A stretch of 64,000 nucleotides of DNA from an uncultured Clostridia bacterium (GCA_947383835.1 CANDEV010000006.1:136710-200709), one strand, 5' to 3'. Counted from the stretch's first letter, positions 16,568 to 26,383 are shown. Notes: generated by a model not told the origin, from the letters alone. Program-made: numbers and translations.

Positions 16568-18646
16568 TCATTTTGCTTCCGAAAGTGTAATTCCGTTGCT
16601 GCCGAGGGGTATTTCATGGTCAAGACCAACAAACTTGCCGTCCTGCTGCCATAAAACCTCTTTTACAAAAGAATATTTTTCCTCGTCCCAAGTGGTGAAA
16701 TCGTCAAGGACAAGTCCGCCCGTGTCTCCGGAATTGGAGTTGAAGCACCAAAATGTATGGTTAATACGGTTATCCTTAATAAGTTTGCGGAGGTATGTCA
16801 TCCAAGTCAAATTAGGTTCTCTCATAAATCCGCCCCATTCGCCTATCAGCAGTGGCGCGGTACCGTTTTTCTGAATGTAGAACCAGTTGTCATACCAGCA
16901 GTCTTTAAAAAGACTGTCAAAGGTATAATTGCCCTTAAACCAAGGCTGCTCGTAAACCGAGGGACCGTAATCGTGAGGGGAATACACAAGCTTGTTCTGA
17001 TATTTGCCCAAATTTATGGGGTTATCCTTTACTCCGCGAAGATTTCCGCCCCACCATGTACAATCATAATCGCCCATATTTGTTGAAGAAAAATCTCCGT
17101 TCGCGCCGATATCTTTAGGGTATATTTCGATTCCCTCAACCATTACGAGCACGTTTGGATTTTTGTTCAGCACCGCTTTTGCCGCCTTTTCTGCTATGTA
17201 CTTCCAGTTGTCCGAATCTTTGGAATTGTCCCATTTTGCTCTGGGGGACTCCCCTGCTTTTCCGTGAGGCTCATTTTTAAGGTCGTAGGCAATAATAGTG
17301 TCGTCATTTTTGTACCTTGCTGCCGTCCAGGCAAGGGCGTCAAGATAGTCCTTTTCAGAAATATCACCGTTGTACCAGACGTTGTACATATGTCCCATAG
17401 AATCAGTCTTTGCGCTGTGAATGTCTATCATTATTTTTATGCCGTTGGCTCGACACTGTCCGACAACATAATCAAAAATTTCAAGACTGTTCATTCCAAC
17501 GAGATATGAATTTGTTGCTTGATTGAAATTGGCGTTGGGATAATTCCCGTTGGACCAATTTTTGATAAGCTCTGTAGAAATGGGTATACGCAGAAGATTA
17601 AAACCCCTGTCGGCGATCGCAGCTATAGATGTGTTCAAATCGCATGCCCACAAGCCGTCAAAGGTGTTTGTTCCCGTGTTGTAACCAAACCAGTTCACAC
17701 CTGTGAGCCATACCTCTTTGCCGTCCTTATCGACAATTTTGCTGCCGTCGGTGTAGAGCCAGTCGTTAGTGGTGGGCGCAGGAACATCCTTAGCCTGCAC
17801 GATCTTGGGGTTGTTGTTTCCCACAGATCCGATGTTTCCGCCACCGTTATTATTATTTTGACCTGAATTTCCTCCTGTTCCGTTTACCGTTGAAGTACCG
17901 AATCTAACCTCCGCTTTTGAACTGTCCACAGAACCTGCGTTACATAATATCATACCGAAAGTTCCCTCACTTCCAACATCAACAAATGAATTGTGATCGA
18001 CGGGCGTTGCCGTAAGCGTGTCATTTTTTATGGAAAGCTCACAATTCCAGCTTTGGTCAACTTTGGCGCCGCTTGCTACCGGAATTGTAACAGTCCAACC
18101 GTTTATGGCTCTATCGGAATTGTTCTTTACCGATACGTCAAGCTGTGTAAACTTATCGCTGCCGTTTTCCCAGCTGTTTGAGGAATTTATTGTCAGAACA
18201 ACATCGCTTGAAGATTTCTGTTCCTCCAATTTTTTTAAAGCTGTTGTTTCGGCGGGAACGTCAGTATTTACGGAGGATTTGCCTTCGCTTTTAGGCTTTG
18301 CTGTGGCTGCTTGCGGAGTATTATTTGCCACGGGAGCAGCTGTTTCTGTACTGCTGCTGTCAGTAATTTCCTCTGCGATTTCAGAATTATCGGGGACGCT
18401 GTCCGTTTCGGGAGAATGCCTTGCCGCTGAAGCACCTCCGCCGCCGTATGGGTCATAATCGTCTGAAAATGGATCATAATCCTCATCGAAAAAGTCTATA
18501 AGCTCCGCAATTGTTTCCAACTCAGAAGTTGTTTCCGAAACCATGCCTGCGTCTGCGGAATTGGTATCTCCCCCGTTTCCTCCGCAGGAAGCAAATACCG
18601 ACAAAACCATCGCCGCTGAAATAAATAATGCAAGATTTCTTTTCAT
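16568..18646 (-). CDS. cell-surface lipoprotein endoglucanase: CBM2-like module + GH5 catalytic domain
   Basis: Predicted beta-1,4-glucanase (692 aa). Residues 1-20 are a lipoprotein signal ending VFAS-Cys21, so the protein should be membrane-anchored rather than secreted free. An acidic, then Ser/Thr/Pro-rich linker (22-146) carries the CBM2-like module (about 147-253, with [15 protein letters not shown] and [10 protein letters not shown]). A Gly/Asn linker (255-280) leads to the GH5 domain (about 290-680), closest by eye to bacterial E1-type cellulases. The acid/base is Glu459 in DLKNEPHG; the nucleophile is Glu603 in LIGEWGG. ATG 18646 is behind GGAGG. It lies 16 nt after ung in an apparent dacF-ung-cellulase operon. 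Substrate cellulose is likely; other beta-glucans are possible. Confidence 0.93.
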   Translation of the reverse strand: MKRNLALFISAAMVLSVFASCGGNGGDTNSADAGMVSETTSELETIAELIDFFDEDYDPFSDDYDPYGGGGASAARHSPETDSVPDNSEIAEEITDSSSTETAAPVANNTPQAATAKPKSEGKSSVNTDVPAETTALKKLEEQKSSSDVVLTINSSNSWENGSDKFTQLDVSVKNNSDRAINGWTVTIPVASGAKVDQSWNCELSIKNDTLTATPVDHNSFVDVGSEGTFGMILCNAGSVDSSKAEVRFGTSTVNGTGGNSGQNNNNGGGNIGSVGNNNPKIVQAKDVPAPTTNDWLYTDGSKIVDKDGKEVWLTGVNWFGYNTGTNTFDGLWACDLNTSIAAIADRGFNLLRIPISTELIKNWSNGNYPNANFNQATNSYLVGMNSLEIFDYVVGQCRANGIKIMIDIHSAKTDSMGHMYNVWYNGDISEKDYLDALAWTAARYKNDDTIIAYDLKNEPHGKAGESPRAKWDNSKDSDNWKYIAEKAAKAVLNKNPNVLVMVEGIEIYPKDIGANGDFSSTNMGDYDCTWWGGNLRGVKDNPINLGKYQNKLVYSPHDYGPSVYEQPWFKGNYTFDSLFKDCWYDNWFYIQKNGTAPLLIGEWGGFMREPNLTWMTYLRKLIKDNRINHTFWCFNSNSGDTGGLVLDDFTTWDEEKYSFVKEVLWQQDGKFVGLDHEIPLGSNGITLSEAK

Positions 18647-18662
18647 ATTTACCTCCAAAAAT

Positions 18663-19331
18663 TCAGTCGATCTGCCAATCAATCGGTTCCATGCCGTGAT
18701 TTGCTAAAAATTCGTTTGCTTTTGAAAAATGCCTGCACCCGAAAAAGCCGTTGAACGCAGAAAGCGGACTTGGGTGCGCCGCTTGCAGGATAAGATGATT
18801 GGGATTAGTTATAAGCCGCATTTTCTGCTTGGCATTACCTCCCCAAAGCAGGAAAACTATAGGCTTTTCACGCTCATTCAGAAGCTCGATAACCTTATCC
18901 GTAAAAATTTCCCAGCCTTTGCCCTTGTGGGAATTTGCCTGACCCTCTCTTACGGTTAAGACCGCATTCATCATTAGCACGCCGTTATCCGCCCACTTTT
19001 TGAGATAACCGTGGTTTGCAGGGGAAATTCCCAGGTCGGAATAAATTTCCTTATAAATATTCTGTAAGGACGGCGGCACAGCTACACCTTTCTGTACTGA
19101 AAAGCAAAGTCCGTGAGCCTGACCCGCTCCGTGGTAAGGATCCTGTCCGATGATAACCGCCTTAACGTCCGAGTAGGATGTGTATTTAAGCGCATTGAAA
19201 ATATCATACATATTAGGATAAACGTGATAGGTAAAATATTCCTTTTTTAGAAATTCCCGTAAATTTAGGTAATATTCCTTTTCAAATTCGCCTTTGAGGA
19301 TCTCGTCCCATTCATTTCCGATATTTACCAT
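18663..19331 (-). CDS. ung: uracil-DNA glycosylase
   Basis: Family 1 UDG (222 aa) that removes uracil from DNA. Motifs: GQDPYHG with the water-activating Asp, FSVQ near 88, VFLLWGGNA, and AHPSPLSA with the catalytic His followed by [12 protein letters not shown], the minor-groove loop. Length is normal. The ATG at 19331 overlaps the stop of the upstream carboxypeptidase gene by one base, indicating translational coupling. Confidence 0.97.
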   Translation of the reverse strand: MVNIGNEWDEILKGEFEKEYYLNLREFLKKEYFTYHVYPNMYDIFNALKYTSYSDVKAVIIGQDPYHGAGQAHGLCFSVQKGVAVPPSLQNIYKEIYSDLGISPANHGYLKKWADNGVLMMNAVLTVREGQANSHKGKGWEIFTDKVIELLNEREKPIVFLLWGGNAKQKMRLITNPNHLILQAAHPSPLSAFNGFFGCRHFSKANEFLANHGMEPIDWQID

Positions 19332-20467
19332 TATTCTCCCTCGTTCCTGTTTTTTACTTGGACAAACGCCGCGTCCAGAAGAGATATTGTTTCGTTCCAG
19401 CGTACATCGGAGGCTTCAGCACCGAAAACGATACAGACAATATCATGGTCGAAACGCCTTGCCGTTGCTACAACGCAATACCCCGATTGATCGGTCATGC
19501 CTGTTTTCATGCCGTTTGCGTACAAGTAGTAGCAGTCTCCGCTTGTTTCCTGAATAAGCTTGTTTGAGTTAGTCCATGATACTTCTTCACCGGTGATAAA
19601 GGTAGTATATGTACTTGGCTTTGCCGCGGAAGCTGTAAGCTTCGGCTTATCCATTGCATACAGTGTTATCTTCAGCATATCCAGCACCGTTGTATAGTGG
19701 TCGTCGTCATGAAAGCCGTCTGGAGCTGTAAAGTGAGTGTTTTCAGCGCCCAAAAGCTTAGCTGTCTTATTCATTTCGTCAACAAATGTCTTGACCGACT
19801 GCTCCGGTGAAAGGTCGTCGTTTTTGGCGATGTACCGCCCCATATTTGCGGCAGCCATATATGAAGCGTCGTTCCCTGACGGGAGCATTAATGCATCAAT
19901 AGTCATTTCAAGGTCGAGAACGTTGCCCTTGCTTATAAAGGCGAGACTTGATTCGGGATTTACAAAATCAAGCTCGTCTCCCGCGGTAAACTGAAAGTCA
20001 TCGGGAGCGTTATCAAGTATAACAGCCGCTGTAAGAATTTTCGTGGTACTTGCCGGGAAACACTTTTCTTCGGCATTTTTCGCGTAAAGTACTTCATCTG
20101 CCTGAACGTCGTAAACTATGGCATATTTTGACTGAAGCACCGTGTCAATCGGGTACTCATCCGCAAGCTTAGGCTGCGGAACATTATATTTTGATAAGCT
20201 TGCAGATACTTCCTCCGCGTGCTCTCCTGTATCTCCGTCAAAAAGACCGCTTACATTGGAATTTTCAACAATACGATAATAATTTTCCGCATTGACCTTA
20301 AGCGGCACTTCAATTGACTTGTTTAGCTGAACTGCGCCGAAAATACCTGCTCCTATAATAAGCACCACACAGAAAATCTTAAACCTCGCTATTGCGATAC
20401 GCCTTTTTCGTCTTGCAGATTCGGTTGGGATTTTTTTTCTTTTTCTTCTTTTATTTTTATTGCTCAT
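19331..20467 (-). CDS. D-alanyl-D-alanine carboxypeptidase (low-molecular-weight PBP, DacF/PBP5-like)
   Basis: Serine peptidase S11 (378 aa) that trims the terminal D-Ala of peptidoglycan stem peptides. A very basic N terminus (1-30) precedes one membrane helix (about 31-47) that probably stays as an anchor. Catalytic motifs are STTK at 140-143 (Ser140), SGN about 50 residues later, and KTG in [11 protein letters not shown]. The C-terminal membrane-anchoring domain of PBP5 is missing, consistent with the N-terminal anchor. ATG 20467 follows AGAGG; the upstream start at 20494 has no ribosome site. It heads a three-gene unit with ung and the cellulase, an odd functional mix. Confidence 0.92.
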   Translation of the reverse strand: MSNKNKRRKRKKIPTESARRKRRIAIARFKIFCVVLIIGAGIFGAVQLNKSIEVPLKVNAENYYRIVENSNVSGLFDGDTGEHAEEVSASLSKYNVPQPKLADEYPIDTVLQSKYAIVYDVQADEVLYAKNAEEKCFPASTTKILTAAVILDNAPDDFQFTAGDELDFVNPESSLAFISKGNVLDLEMTIDALMLPSGNDASYMAAANMGRYIAKNDDLSPEQSVKTFVDEMNKTAKLLGAENTHFTAPDGFHDDDHYTTVLDMLKITLYAMDKPKLTASAAKPSTYTTFITGEEVSWTNSNKLIQETSGDCYYLYANGMKTGMTDQSGYCVVATARRFDHDIVCIVFGAEASDVRWNETISLLDAAFVQVKNRNEGE

Positions 20468-20516
20468 ATATTTAACCTCTTTGACGATACTCATTTTTTA
20501 AACTCACAATAATATT

Positions 20517-20545
20517 ATTTTAACATATTTTTTTCTGTATTTCAA
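20517..20545 (-). promoter_or_regulatory. sigma-A promoter for dacF-like operon
   Basis: On the minus strand TTGAAA (20540-20545), 17-bp spacer and TAAAAT (20517-20522), about 50 nt upstream of the ATG. Confidence 0.65.
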
Positions 20546-20605
20546 GAGAGATTTATCAAATATGCCAACAAAAAATAATTTATTTTCAAAAGTTGATTAT
20601 CGCGA

Positions 20606-20634
20606 TTGACATTGGAAATATTATGTGGTACTAT
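20606..20634 (+). promoter_or_regulatory. sigma-A promoter for cation-exchanger operon
   Basis: Consensus TTGACA (20606-20611), 17-bp spacer, TACTAT (20629-20634), with the start codon about 37 nt downstream. Confidence 0.7.
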
Positions 20635-20670
20635 ATATCTTAAGTATTCATTTAAAAAGGAAGTATTATT

Positions 20671-21633
20671 ATGGTCTTATCATTTGTTCTGCTTATAGTT
20701 GGCTTTGTGCTGCTTGTAAAGGGTGCGGACTTTTTTGTTGACGGAAGCTCAAGCATTGCAAAGTTTCTGAAAATACCCTCAATTGTTATCGGACTGACAA
20801 TCGTTGCTTTCGGTACAAGCGCACCGGAGGCTGCGGTCAGCATTATCGCAGGAATAAAGGGTTCCAACGATATTGCCGTGGGAAACGTTATCGGTTCTAA
20901 TATGTTCAATATCTTGGTCGTACTTGGCATAAGTGCAGCAATAAAGCCTGTTAAGATAGACAGTCAGATAATCAAAAAGGAATTTCCGTTTATGTTTCTT
21001 GCAACGCTGGCTTTTCTGATAATATCATTTGATACGGCTCTCGGAAACGGTACCGCAAATATTATTTCACGGAATGAAGCATTTCTTCTTCTGATACTCA
21101 TGGCGATATTCCTCTATTCTGTAATAACCTCTGCTCTGCGTACCCGAAAGGAAAACGCTGCCTCTCTTGAAGAAGACAAGCCCAAATACGGCATTGTAAA
21201 GAGTATTATATTTACAGTCGGAGGTCTTGCGGGAATTATCATAGGCGGTCAGCTTGTTGTTGACAGCGCAAGCGATATTGCCCGCAGCTTCGGAATGAGC
21301 GAGACACTCGTGGGACTTACCATTGTAGCGGTGGGTACTTCCCTGCCTGAGCTTGTTACAAGCATTGTTGCGGCAAGAAAGGGTGAAAGTGACATTGCAA
21401 TCGGCAACGTTGTCGGTTCAAACGTTTTTAATATTCTTTTTGTACTGGCGGCTTCCGCGGCAATTACTCCAATGAATATCAATGCCCAAAGCCTCTTCGA
21501 CCTTGTTATTCTCACAGCTGTAACGGCTCTCACATATGTGTTCTGCGTTACACAGAAGAAGGTAAACCGTCCCGAGGGTATAATTCTTGTGTTCATGTAT
21601 ATCGGATATATGACCTACGCCATTGTGAGGTAA
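20671..21633 (+). CDS. CaCA-family Na+/Ca2+ (cation/proton) exchanger, YrbG-like
   Basis: Membrane antiporter (320 aa) with ten predicted helices in two inverted halves. Each half contains the ion-binding alpha repeat: GTSAPEAAVSI with GNVIGSNMFNIL in the first half and GTSLPELVTSI with GNVVGSNVFNIL in the second. The paired Glu residues in these repeats coordinate Ca2+ in family members. A charged loop near 155-170 separates the halves. It starts at ATG 20671 behind AAAGGAAG and is 4 nt before the DinB-like gene. Calcium extrusion is the usual role; the counter-ion is not determined. Confidence 0.92.
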   Translation: MVLSFVLLIVGFVLLVKGADFFVDGSSSIAKFLKIPSIVIGLTIVAFGTSAPEAAVSIIAGIKGSNDIAVGNVIGSNMFNILVVLGISAAIKPVKIDSQIIKKEFPFMFLATLAFLIISFDTALGNGTANIISRNEAFLLLILMAIFLYSVITSALRTRKENAASLEEDKPKYGIVKSIIFTVGGLAGIIIGGQLVVDSASDIARSFGMSETLVGLTIVAVGTSLPELVTSIVAARKGESDIAIGNVVGSNVFNILFVLAASAAITPMNINAQSLFDLVILTAVTALTYVFCVTQKKVNRPEGIILVFMYIGYMTYAIVR

Positions 21634-21637
21634 CATT

Positions 21638-22135
21638 ATGAAAACGCTTTGTGAAATAATAAAAATGCAGGTAGTTCCAAACTTTATAAATCTTGAAACA
21701 GCAATAAATACCTACGACCGAAACGCTCTTGTATGCGGTTCTCCTGCATGGAGATATGTTTACCACACCATTCACTCGGCGGACAAATGGTTTTTTAATC
21801 CGTTTGCTTATTCCGAACCCGAATGGCATGAGGACGGCATGGATAATCCCGACAACCCTTGTTCTGTAGAATTAAGCGACAAACAGCTTTTGGAGTACCT
21901 TTACATTGTAAGGGACAAGACCTTACAATATATTGACAGTCTTACGGACGAAATGCTTGCGGAAAAGCCCGAAAACTGTCCCTACACCCGATTGGAGCTT
22001 GTTTTAAGGCAGTTCAGGCACATTTCCCTGCACACGGGTATGATTAACGGTCTTACTGTTGAAATAACGGGAAATTTCCCTGTTTACACAGGAGACAGCA
22101 ACGCTGAAATGCCGGAAAAGCTTTTTTACGATTAA
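21638..22135 (+). CDS. DinB-like (YfiT/DinB superfamily) metal-binding four-helix protein
   Basis: Protein of 165 aa resembling the DinB superfamily. Conserved His positions are seen in YVYHTIHSADKWF (near residue 47) and in RQFRHISLHTGMI (near 132-138). These would form the three-His metal site on the helical bundle. Function is unknown for most members; some are thiol-dependent S-transferases (bacillithiol type). It begins 4 nt after the exchanger stop, so it is co-transcribed with it, but no functional link is evident. Confidence 0.8.
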   Translation: MKTLCEIIKMQVVPNFINLETAINTYDRNALVCGSPAWRYVYHTIHSADKWFFNPFAYSEPEWHEDGMDNPDNPCSVELSDKQLLEYLYIVRDKTLQYIDSLTDEMLAEKPENCPYTRLELVLRQFRHISLHTGMINGLTVEITGNFPVYTGDSNAEMPEKLFYD

Positions 22136-22164
22136 CACAAATTATTTAAAAAAGGAAGATTTTT

Positions 22165-23025
22165 ATGTACAGCAAATCCGCAAAGGTTGCGGCAATTCAC
22201 GATCTGTCGGGCGTGGGAAGATGTTCTCTTTCGGTGATACTGCCCACAATGTCGGCGCAGGGTATTCAGGTCTGTCCAGTGCCGACGGCAATATTATCCA
22301 CTCACACAGGCGGCTTCGGGGACGTTGTTCTCCGCGATCTGACGGACTACATCTCCCCTGCTCTGGAGCATTACAAGCGGCTGGATTACAAATTCGACTG
22401 CGTATACAGCGGTTTTCTTGCTTCAAAGGAACAGATAGACCATTGTCTTGAATTTTTTGAATATTACAAGGACGCTCTTAAAGTTGTTGACCCTGTTATG
22501 GCTGACAACGGCAAGCCATACAAGACCTGCACGGCGGAGCTTTGCTCGCGTATGGGTGAGCTTGCGGCAATTGCGGACATTATTACCCCGAACATTACCG
22601 AGGCGGCTATGTTGTTGGGTGAGAACCCGCTCCAGGCGGACGTTTCCATGCAGAAGATAAAGAGCTATCTTGTACGGCTCTCGGAGCTGGGTCCAAAAAT
22701 CGTTGTTATAACAAGCGTTTTTTCAGACGGAAGGACTTACAACGTTGGCTACGACCGCGATCACAGCAAGTTTTGGCGTACTCCTTATAATCTGATAAAC
22801 GCCCACTACCCCGGCACGGGAGACGTTTTCGCTTCGGTGCTGACAGGCTCTATCCTTCGTGGAGACAGTCTGCCTATTGCTATGAACAGAGCAACGGCGT
22901 TTTTGGAACGTGCCATAAAGACCACCTACAGCTACTCCACCGACACGCGGGAGGGTATTATGCTTGAAAGCTGCCTTGATTTTCTTATCACAAACCCCAC
23001 CCTTTGTGACTATGAGCAGATGTAA
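22165..23025 (+). CDS. pyridoxal/pyridoxamine kinase (PdxY/PdxK-type, ribokinase superfamily)
   Basis: Kinase of 286 aa that phosphorylates vitamin B6 vitamers in salvage. The N terminus HDLSGVGRCSLSVILPTMSA is the family signature; FLASKEQI, DPVMADNGKPY and TPNITEAAMLLGE follow. The anion-hole and catalytic motif is PGTGDVFASVLTG (about 210-222, catalytic Asp). Start ATG 22165 follows AAAGGAAG. It lies 29 nt after the DinB-like gene and 12 nt before trmL, so all four genes from 20671 appear to form one operon. Confidence 0.92.
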   Translation: MYSKSAKVAAIHDLSGVGRCSLSVILPTMSAQGIQVCPVPTAILSTHTGGFGDVVLRDLTDYISPALEHYKRLDYKFDCVYSGFLASKEQIDHCLEFFEYYKDALKVVDPVMADNGKPYKTCTAELCSRMGELAAIADIITPNITEAAMLLGENPLQADVSMQKIKSYLVRLSELGPKIVVITSVFSDGRTYNVGYDRDHSKFWRTPYNLINAHYPGTGDVFASVLTGSILRGDSLPIAMNRATAFLERAIKTTYSYSTDTREGIMLESCLDFLITNPTLCDYEQM

Positions 23026-23037
23026 GGCGGTGGTGAA

Positions 23038-23532
23038 ATGAATATTAACATTGTACTGGTTGAACCGCAGATACCTCAAAACACAGGAAATATTTCCCGA
23101 ACCTGTGCGGTTACGGGAGCAAGACTGCACCTTGTCAGACCGCTTGGTTTTGAGGTCACTGACAAAAATCTGAAGCGTGCGGGACTGGATTACTGGAATG
23201 AATTGGATATTACCTATTATGACGGTTTGGAGGATTTTTTCAGCCGAAACAGCGGGAACTTCTATTATTTCACCACAAAAGGGAAGAATACATACAGCGA
23301 TGTGAGTTTCCCCGACAACTGTTACCTGATTTTCGGGCGTGAGGACGCGGGACTTCCCGAAGCGCTGCTTGTTAAAAATCCCGACAATTGTCTTAGGATA
23401 CCTATGCGGCCGCGGCTGAGAAGTCTTAATCTGTCAAATTCCGTGGCTATCGCGGTGTATGAGGTACTGCGGCAGTGGGATTTCCCCGACCTTGCGGCGG
23501 AGGGCAAACTGACACAATATGACTGGGATTAA
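23038..23532 (+). CDS. trmL: tRNA (cytidine/uridine-34-2'-O)-methyltransferase TrmL (SPOUT family)
   Basis: SPOUT methyltransferase (164 aa) that modifies the wobble ribose of tRNA-Leu. The N terminus VLVEPQIPQNTGNISRTCA is the TrmL motif 1. Next come LHLVRPLGFE and the knot region FGREDAGLPE, ending with IPMRPRLRSLNLSNSVAIAVYEVLRQ. All the conserved blocks are present and the length is normal. The ATG at 23038 overlaps its GGTGGTGAA ribosome site region next to the pdx kinase stop. Confidence 0.96.
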   Translation: MNINIVLVEPQIPQNTGNISRTCAVTGARLHLVRPLGFEVTDKNLKRAGLDYWNELDITYYDGLEDFFSRNSGNFYYFTTKGKNTYSDVSFPDNCYLIFGREDAGLPEALLVKNPDNCLRIPMRPRLRSLNLSNSVAIAVYEVLRQWDFPDLAAEGKLTQYDWD

Positions 23533-23541
23533 ATTATTGTT

Positions 23542-23618
23542 TTGTAGGGGCAGGTTTCATATCCGCCCGTATAGAAAATAAATGCAGTAACGGGCGCATA
23601 TGGAATGCGCCCCTACAA
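23542..23618. repeat. palindromic repeat, family A copy 1 (GTAGGGGC type)
   Basis: An almost fully self-complementary 77-bp element. The left arm begins TTGTAGGGGCAGG and ends CCGCCCGT (23542-23570). The right arm begins ACGGGCG and ends GCCCCTACAA (23590-23618). The arms pair over about 29 bp with a few mismatches, separated by a 19-bp AT-rich centre. A second copy is at 43243-43308 and a half copy at 26278-26308. No transposase is present; it resembles a MITE/REP-type element. It lies between trmL and the DegV gene. Confidence 0.8.
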
Positions 23619-23640
23619 GAACGGAAAGGATTTGAACATT

Positions 23641-24507
23641 ATGAGCAAAATAAAATTGATGACCGACTCGGCTTCGGATATTCCGCAGGAGCTTGAAAAA
23701 AAGCACGACATACGTATACTCCGTTTCCCTATTACTTTAGGAGAAAAAGCTTTCTATGACAGGGACTATGACAATTTAGAGTACTACAAAATGCTGAAAG
23801 ACTCAAAGGACTTTCCCACCCATGCGCAAATAACCGCTTTTGAGTTTGTGGAGCTTTACAAAGAGTACTTCGATCAAGGCTATGACGATCTGATCTATGT
23901 TGCTATCGCTTCCCTCGGCTCTGCAACCTACAGCAACGCTGTAATGGCTGTTGACAATTTCTTTGAGGAGTACCCCGAAGCCAAGGGCAAGTATAACGTC
24001 CACGTTATTGATTCGGGAAACTATACGGGAGTATACGGCTACCCGCTTATCCGTTCCGCAGAAAAAATAGAAAAGGGTGCGTCCGCAGAGGAAGTCATTG
24101 CCTATATGCAGGACTGGCTTGCTAACGCGGAAGTACACTTCGGCTGCTACACACTTGAATTTGTAAAGCGTTCGGGACGTGTCAGCACCGCCGCCGCTTT
24201 CGTTGGTGAGCTTATGGGACTTCGTCCCGTAATACAGATAAAAAAGGGCGTTTCCACAACGGACGCAAAGGTGCGGGGCGACAAGGCGGTAATTCCCAAA
24301 ATAGTTGAGATAACCGCTAACAGGATAATTCCCCAAACTCCATATTGTCTTGTGTACGCCGACAACGACGAGCAGGAAAAGGAGCTTACGGCGGCTCTTA
24401 CCAAAAAGCTTGGCTACCCGCCCGAAATGTCTTTCAGGATCGGCGGCGTAATTGCGGCAAACGCGGGTCCCGACCTTGTGGGGGCGTTCTTTAAGGGTAA
24501 GGACTAA
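23641..24507 (+). CDS. DegV family fatty-acid-binding protein
   Basis: Protein of 288 aa of the DegV/FakB family, which binds a fatty acid and presents it to the FakA kinase. Features: N-terminal MTDSASDIPQEL, the substrate segment with FPTHAQIT, the conserved HVIDSGN, and RSGRVSTAAAFVGELMGLRP in the C-terminal lobe. Start ATG 23641 lies 10 nt after AAAGGA; an upstream in-frame start at 23605 falls inside the repeat boundary and lacks a ribosome site. No fakA is in the window. A strong terminator follows. Confidence 0.93.
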   Translation: MSKIKLMTDSASDIPQELEKKHDIRILRFPITLGEKAFYDRDYDNLEYYKMLKDSKDFPTHAQITAFEFVELYKEYFDQGYDDLIYVAIASLGSATYSNAVMAVDNFFEEYPEAKGKYNVHVIDSGNYTGVYGYPLIRSAEKIEKGASAEEVIAYMQDWLANAEVHFGCYTLEFVKRSGRVSTAAAFVGELMGLRPVIQIKKGVSTTDAKVRGDKAVIPKIVEITANRIIPQTPYCLVYADNDEQEKELTAALTKKLGYPPEMSFRIGGVIAANAGPDLVGAFFKGKD

Positions 24508-24511
24508 AAAA

Positions 24512-24545
24512 TTGGTGCGGAACATTTTGCTCCGCACCAATTTTG
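24512..24545. terminator. bidirectional terminator between degV and anti-sigma gene
   Basis: TTGGTGCGGA (24512-24521) pairs with TCCGCACCAA (24531-24540), followed by TTTTGTTATTTT on the plus strand and an A/T-rich run for the minus strand. Confidence 0.88.
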
Positions 24546-25652
24546 TTATTTTACGGGAATTATCACATCCCCTATTGTAATGCTTTCAACGCTGTCTATG
24601 TCTATTGGCTTGTCAAATGAAAAATGAATTACAAAGTTTTTTTCTAAAACAGCATCATTATATTCAGTAGAAGAATAAGAGCACGGAGCAATAAATTCCT
24701 CGCCGCTGTCAAGCTTTACCGAAACATTGTTCAATATCACAGACCTTCCGTAATTAATGGCTTTTTCCAATGAAATATCAAGCGTTACAGATGAATATTC
24801 AACATTGGTAATTACCGACGACCATATGCCGCAGTCAACGTTTCTGAACGGTTCATTAACGTTTACGCTGCGTTTTTCGATATTATAATCCAACGGGAAA
24901 GTAACAGTCCAATCGCCGTCGAGCACAACATCTTTATTTTCACGGATATAGTCCAAATAAGCTTTGTCATCTTCATCGTCAATATACACGCCGTATTTTT
25001 CTTGAAGCTTGGCAAATTCCGCAGTATCAAAAATTTTAGAGAGTGTATAAGTGTATGTTGTACCTATAATGCTTTCATTATGATCTGCCATAATAACTTT
25101 ATTTCTGAAATAAACAATTGCGGTAGTTTCGTCAATTAATTCAAATTCTCCTGTACATATATACTGCCCGGTTGAAACAAGTTCTGAAGCATTAATATTT
25201 CCCATTGCAATCGCTCCTATATGTTCGGGGAAAACGCCGCCGTCGTTTCTTTTTACCTCAATAGCGCCGAACGCTTCGTTTTTTGTGCCACCTATACCGA
25301 GAACTTTGAATGAAAGCCTGTTGTCCCCCGTTACGGTAACATCTTGAGGTACTGTCGTTATGCCGTCAAGATATTCCGTACCGCTGTTAAATATTCCCCC
25401 GAAAATCTTTTCAAGGTCGATAAATCCAAGCGCAGAAGCAGCAAGAGTACCCGTTACCAAAACAACTGCAGCAGCCGCTGCCGAAAGGAAAATTTTGCCT
25501 ATCCTGCTTATGCGTACAGGCTTGCGCTTGTTTTCGGAAATATTATCCATTACCCTGCTTTTTACCGCCGCTGCGGTGTAGTTATCCGTCACCTCTTCGG
25601 GAAATTCCTCGGGAGTGTGCAGGGAAAACAAATCGTAAAAATCAATCTTCAT
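24546..25652 (-). CDS. putative membrane anti-sigma factor (partner of ECF sigma factor)
   Basis: Protein of 368 aa with a short cytoplasmic N terminus (1-52), one membrane helix (about 53-77, Ala/Val-rich) and a large extracellular region of about 290 aa. I find no catalytic motif. Its start overlaps the end of the ECF sigma gene by 11 nt, the classic arrangement of a sigma/anti-sigma pair, so the N-terminal region probably holds the sigma factor. The extracellular part resembles DUF4179/DUF5643-type domains of clostridial anti-sigma proteins only by layout. The inducing signal is unknown. Confidence 0.75.
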   Translation of the reverse strand: MKIDFYDLFSLHTPEEFPEEVTDNYTAAAVKSRVMDNISENKRKPVRISRIGKIFLSAAAAAVVLVTGTLAASALGFIDLEKIFGGIFNSGTEYLDGITTVPQDVTVTGDNRLSFKVLGIGGTKNEAFGAIEVKRNDGGVFPEHIGAIAMGNINASELVSTGQYICTGEFELIDETTAIVYFRNKVIMADHNESIIGTTYTYTLSKIFDTAEFAKLQEKYGVYIDDEDDKAYLDYIRENKDVVLDGDWTVTFPLDYNIEKRSVNVNEPFRNVDCGIWSSVITNVEYSSVTLDISLEKAINYGRSVILNNVSVKLDSGEEFIAPCSYSSTEYNDAVLEKNFVIHFSFDKPIDIDSVESITIGDVIIPVK

Positions 25653-26193
25653 AAACTATACCTCTTTCCGTAAGTATTTTTTTCAGACGCGCCCGCGCCC
25701 GAAAAAGCCGTGTTTTTGCCGCCTCCTGTGTAATTCCAAGCTTTTCGGCTGTTTCCTTAACGCTGCGGCAGTAATAGTACGTCCCGACAAGAATCTCTCT
25801 GTCGGAGCTTTCAAGCTCTTTAAGAGCCGCCGCCAAAGTTTCCGCAAGAAGAAGCTTATCCGTTTCGTTTTCTATATCGCCCTCGGCGGTGATAAACTCG
25901 TCCTCCAGCGGCTGCCATTGCTTTGCGGTACGCATTCTGCTCAATGCCTTGTTTCGCGCTGCTGCCGCAAGATAGGATTTGACGTTTTCCGCGGTGAGAG
26001 AATTTGGTTTTTGCCAAACCGCTGTGAAAACGTCGGCGGAAAGTTCCTCCACGTCGCTTTCCGACAGGTCGGGCAGGACTATTCGGCGAATTATTGTGCT
26101 GACATAGGCTGCGTATTTGTCCATTAACGCTTCAAGTCCGCGGACTTTCCCGCTTTTCAGCAGGCGGACTGTTTCTTTATCTTGAATATGCAT
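25642..26193 (-). CDS. ECF-type RNA polymerase sigma factor
   Basis: Sigma-70 family protein (183 aa). Region 2 spans about 20-85 with ALMDKYAAYVSTIIRRI and ELSADVFTAVWQKP. Region 4 spans about 125-175 with LESSDREILVGTYYYCRSV and the helix-turn-helix ETAEKLGITQEAAKTRLFRARARLKK. ATG 26193 lies 9 nt after AAGGAGGT, in preference to the ATG at 26214. It is followed by an overlapping membrane anti-sigma gene, so its activity is probably controlled by an envelope signal. Confidence 0.93.
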   Translation of the reverse strand: MHIQDKETVRLLKSGKVRGLEALMDKYAAYVSTIIRRIVLPDLSESDVEELSADVFTAVWQKPNSLTAENVKSYLAAAARNKALSRMRTAKQWQPLEDEFITAEGDIENETDKLLLAETLAAALKELESSDREILVGTYYYCRSVKETAEKLGITQEAAKTRLFRARARLKKILTERGIVYED

Positions 26194-26277
26194 ATTCGGA
26201 TTACCTCCTTTCACTTTTATAGACGCTTATTGTCTTAAAAAGGTTACACAAGAAAAATTATTTATAAATATTTTGGT

Positions 26278-26308
26278 ACAACAGGCGGGAGCAAGCCCCC
26301 GCCCTACG
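26278..26308. repeat. family A half element
   Basis: ACAACAGGCGGGAGCAAGCC followed by CCCGCCCTAC closely resembles the right half of the family A repeat at 43243-43308 (ACAACAGGACGGGAAACCCG then TCCCCTAC). It forms a small GC hairpin (GGCGGG / CCCGCC) between the sigma-factor gene and pyrB, and looks like a degenerate relic. Confidence 0.55.
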
Positions 26309-26383
26309 TGGTGAGGAAAATGCGATTTAATTTTCGGAATATAATGTTCCAAGAAAATTTTTTTATTGTTTTTTGACAAAGTA

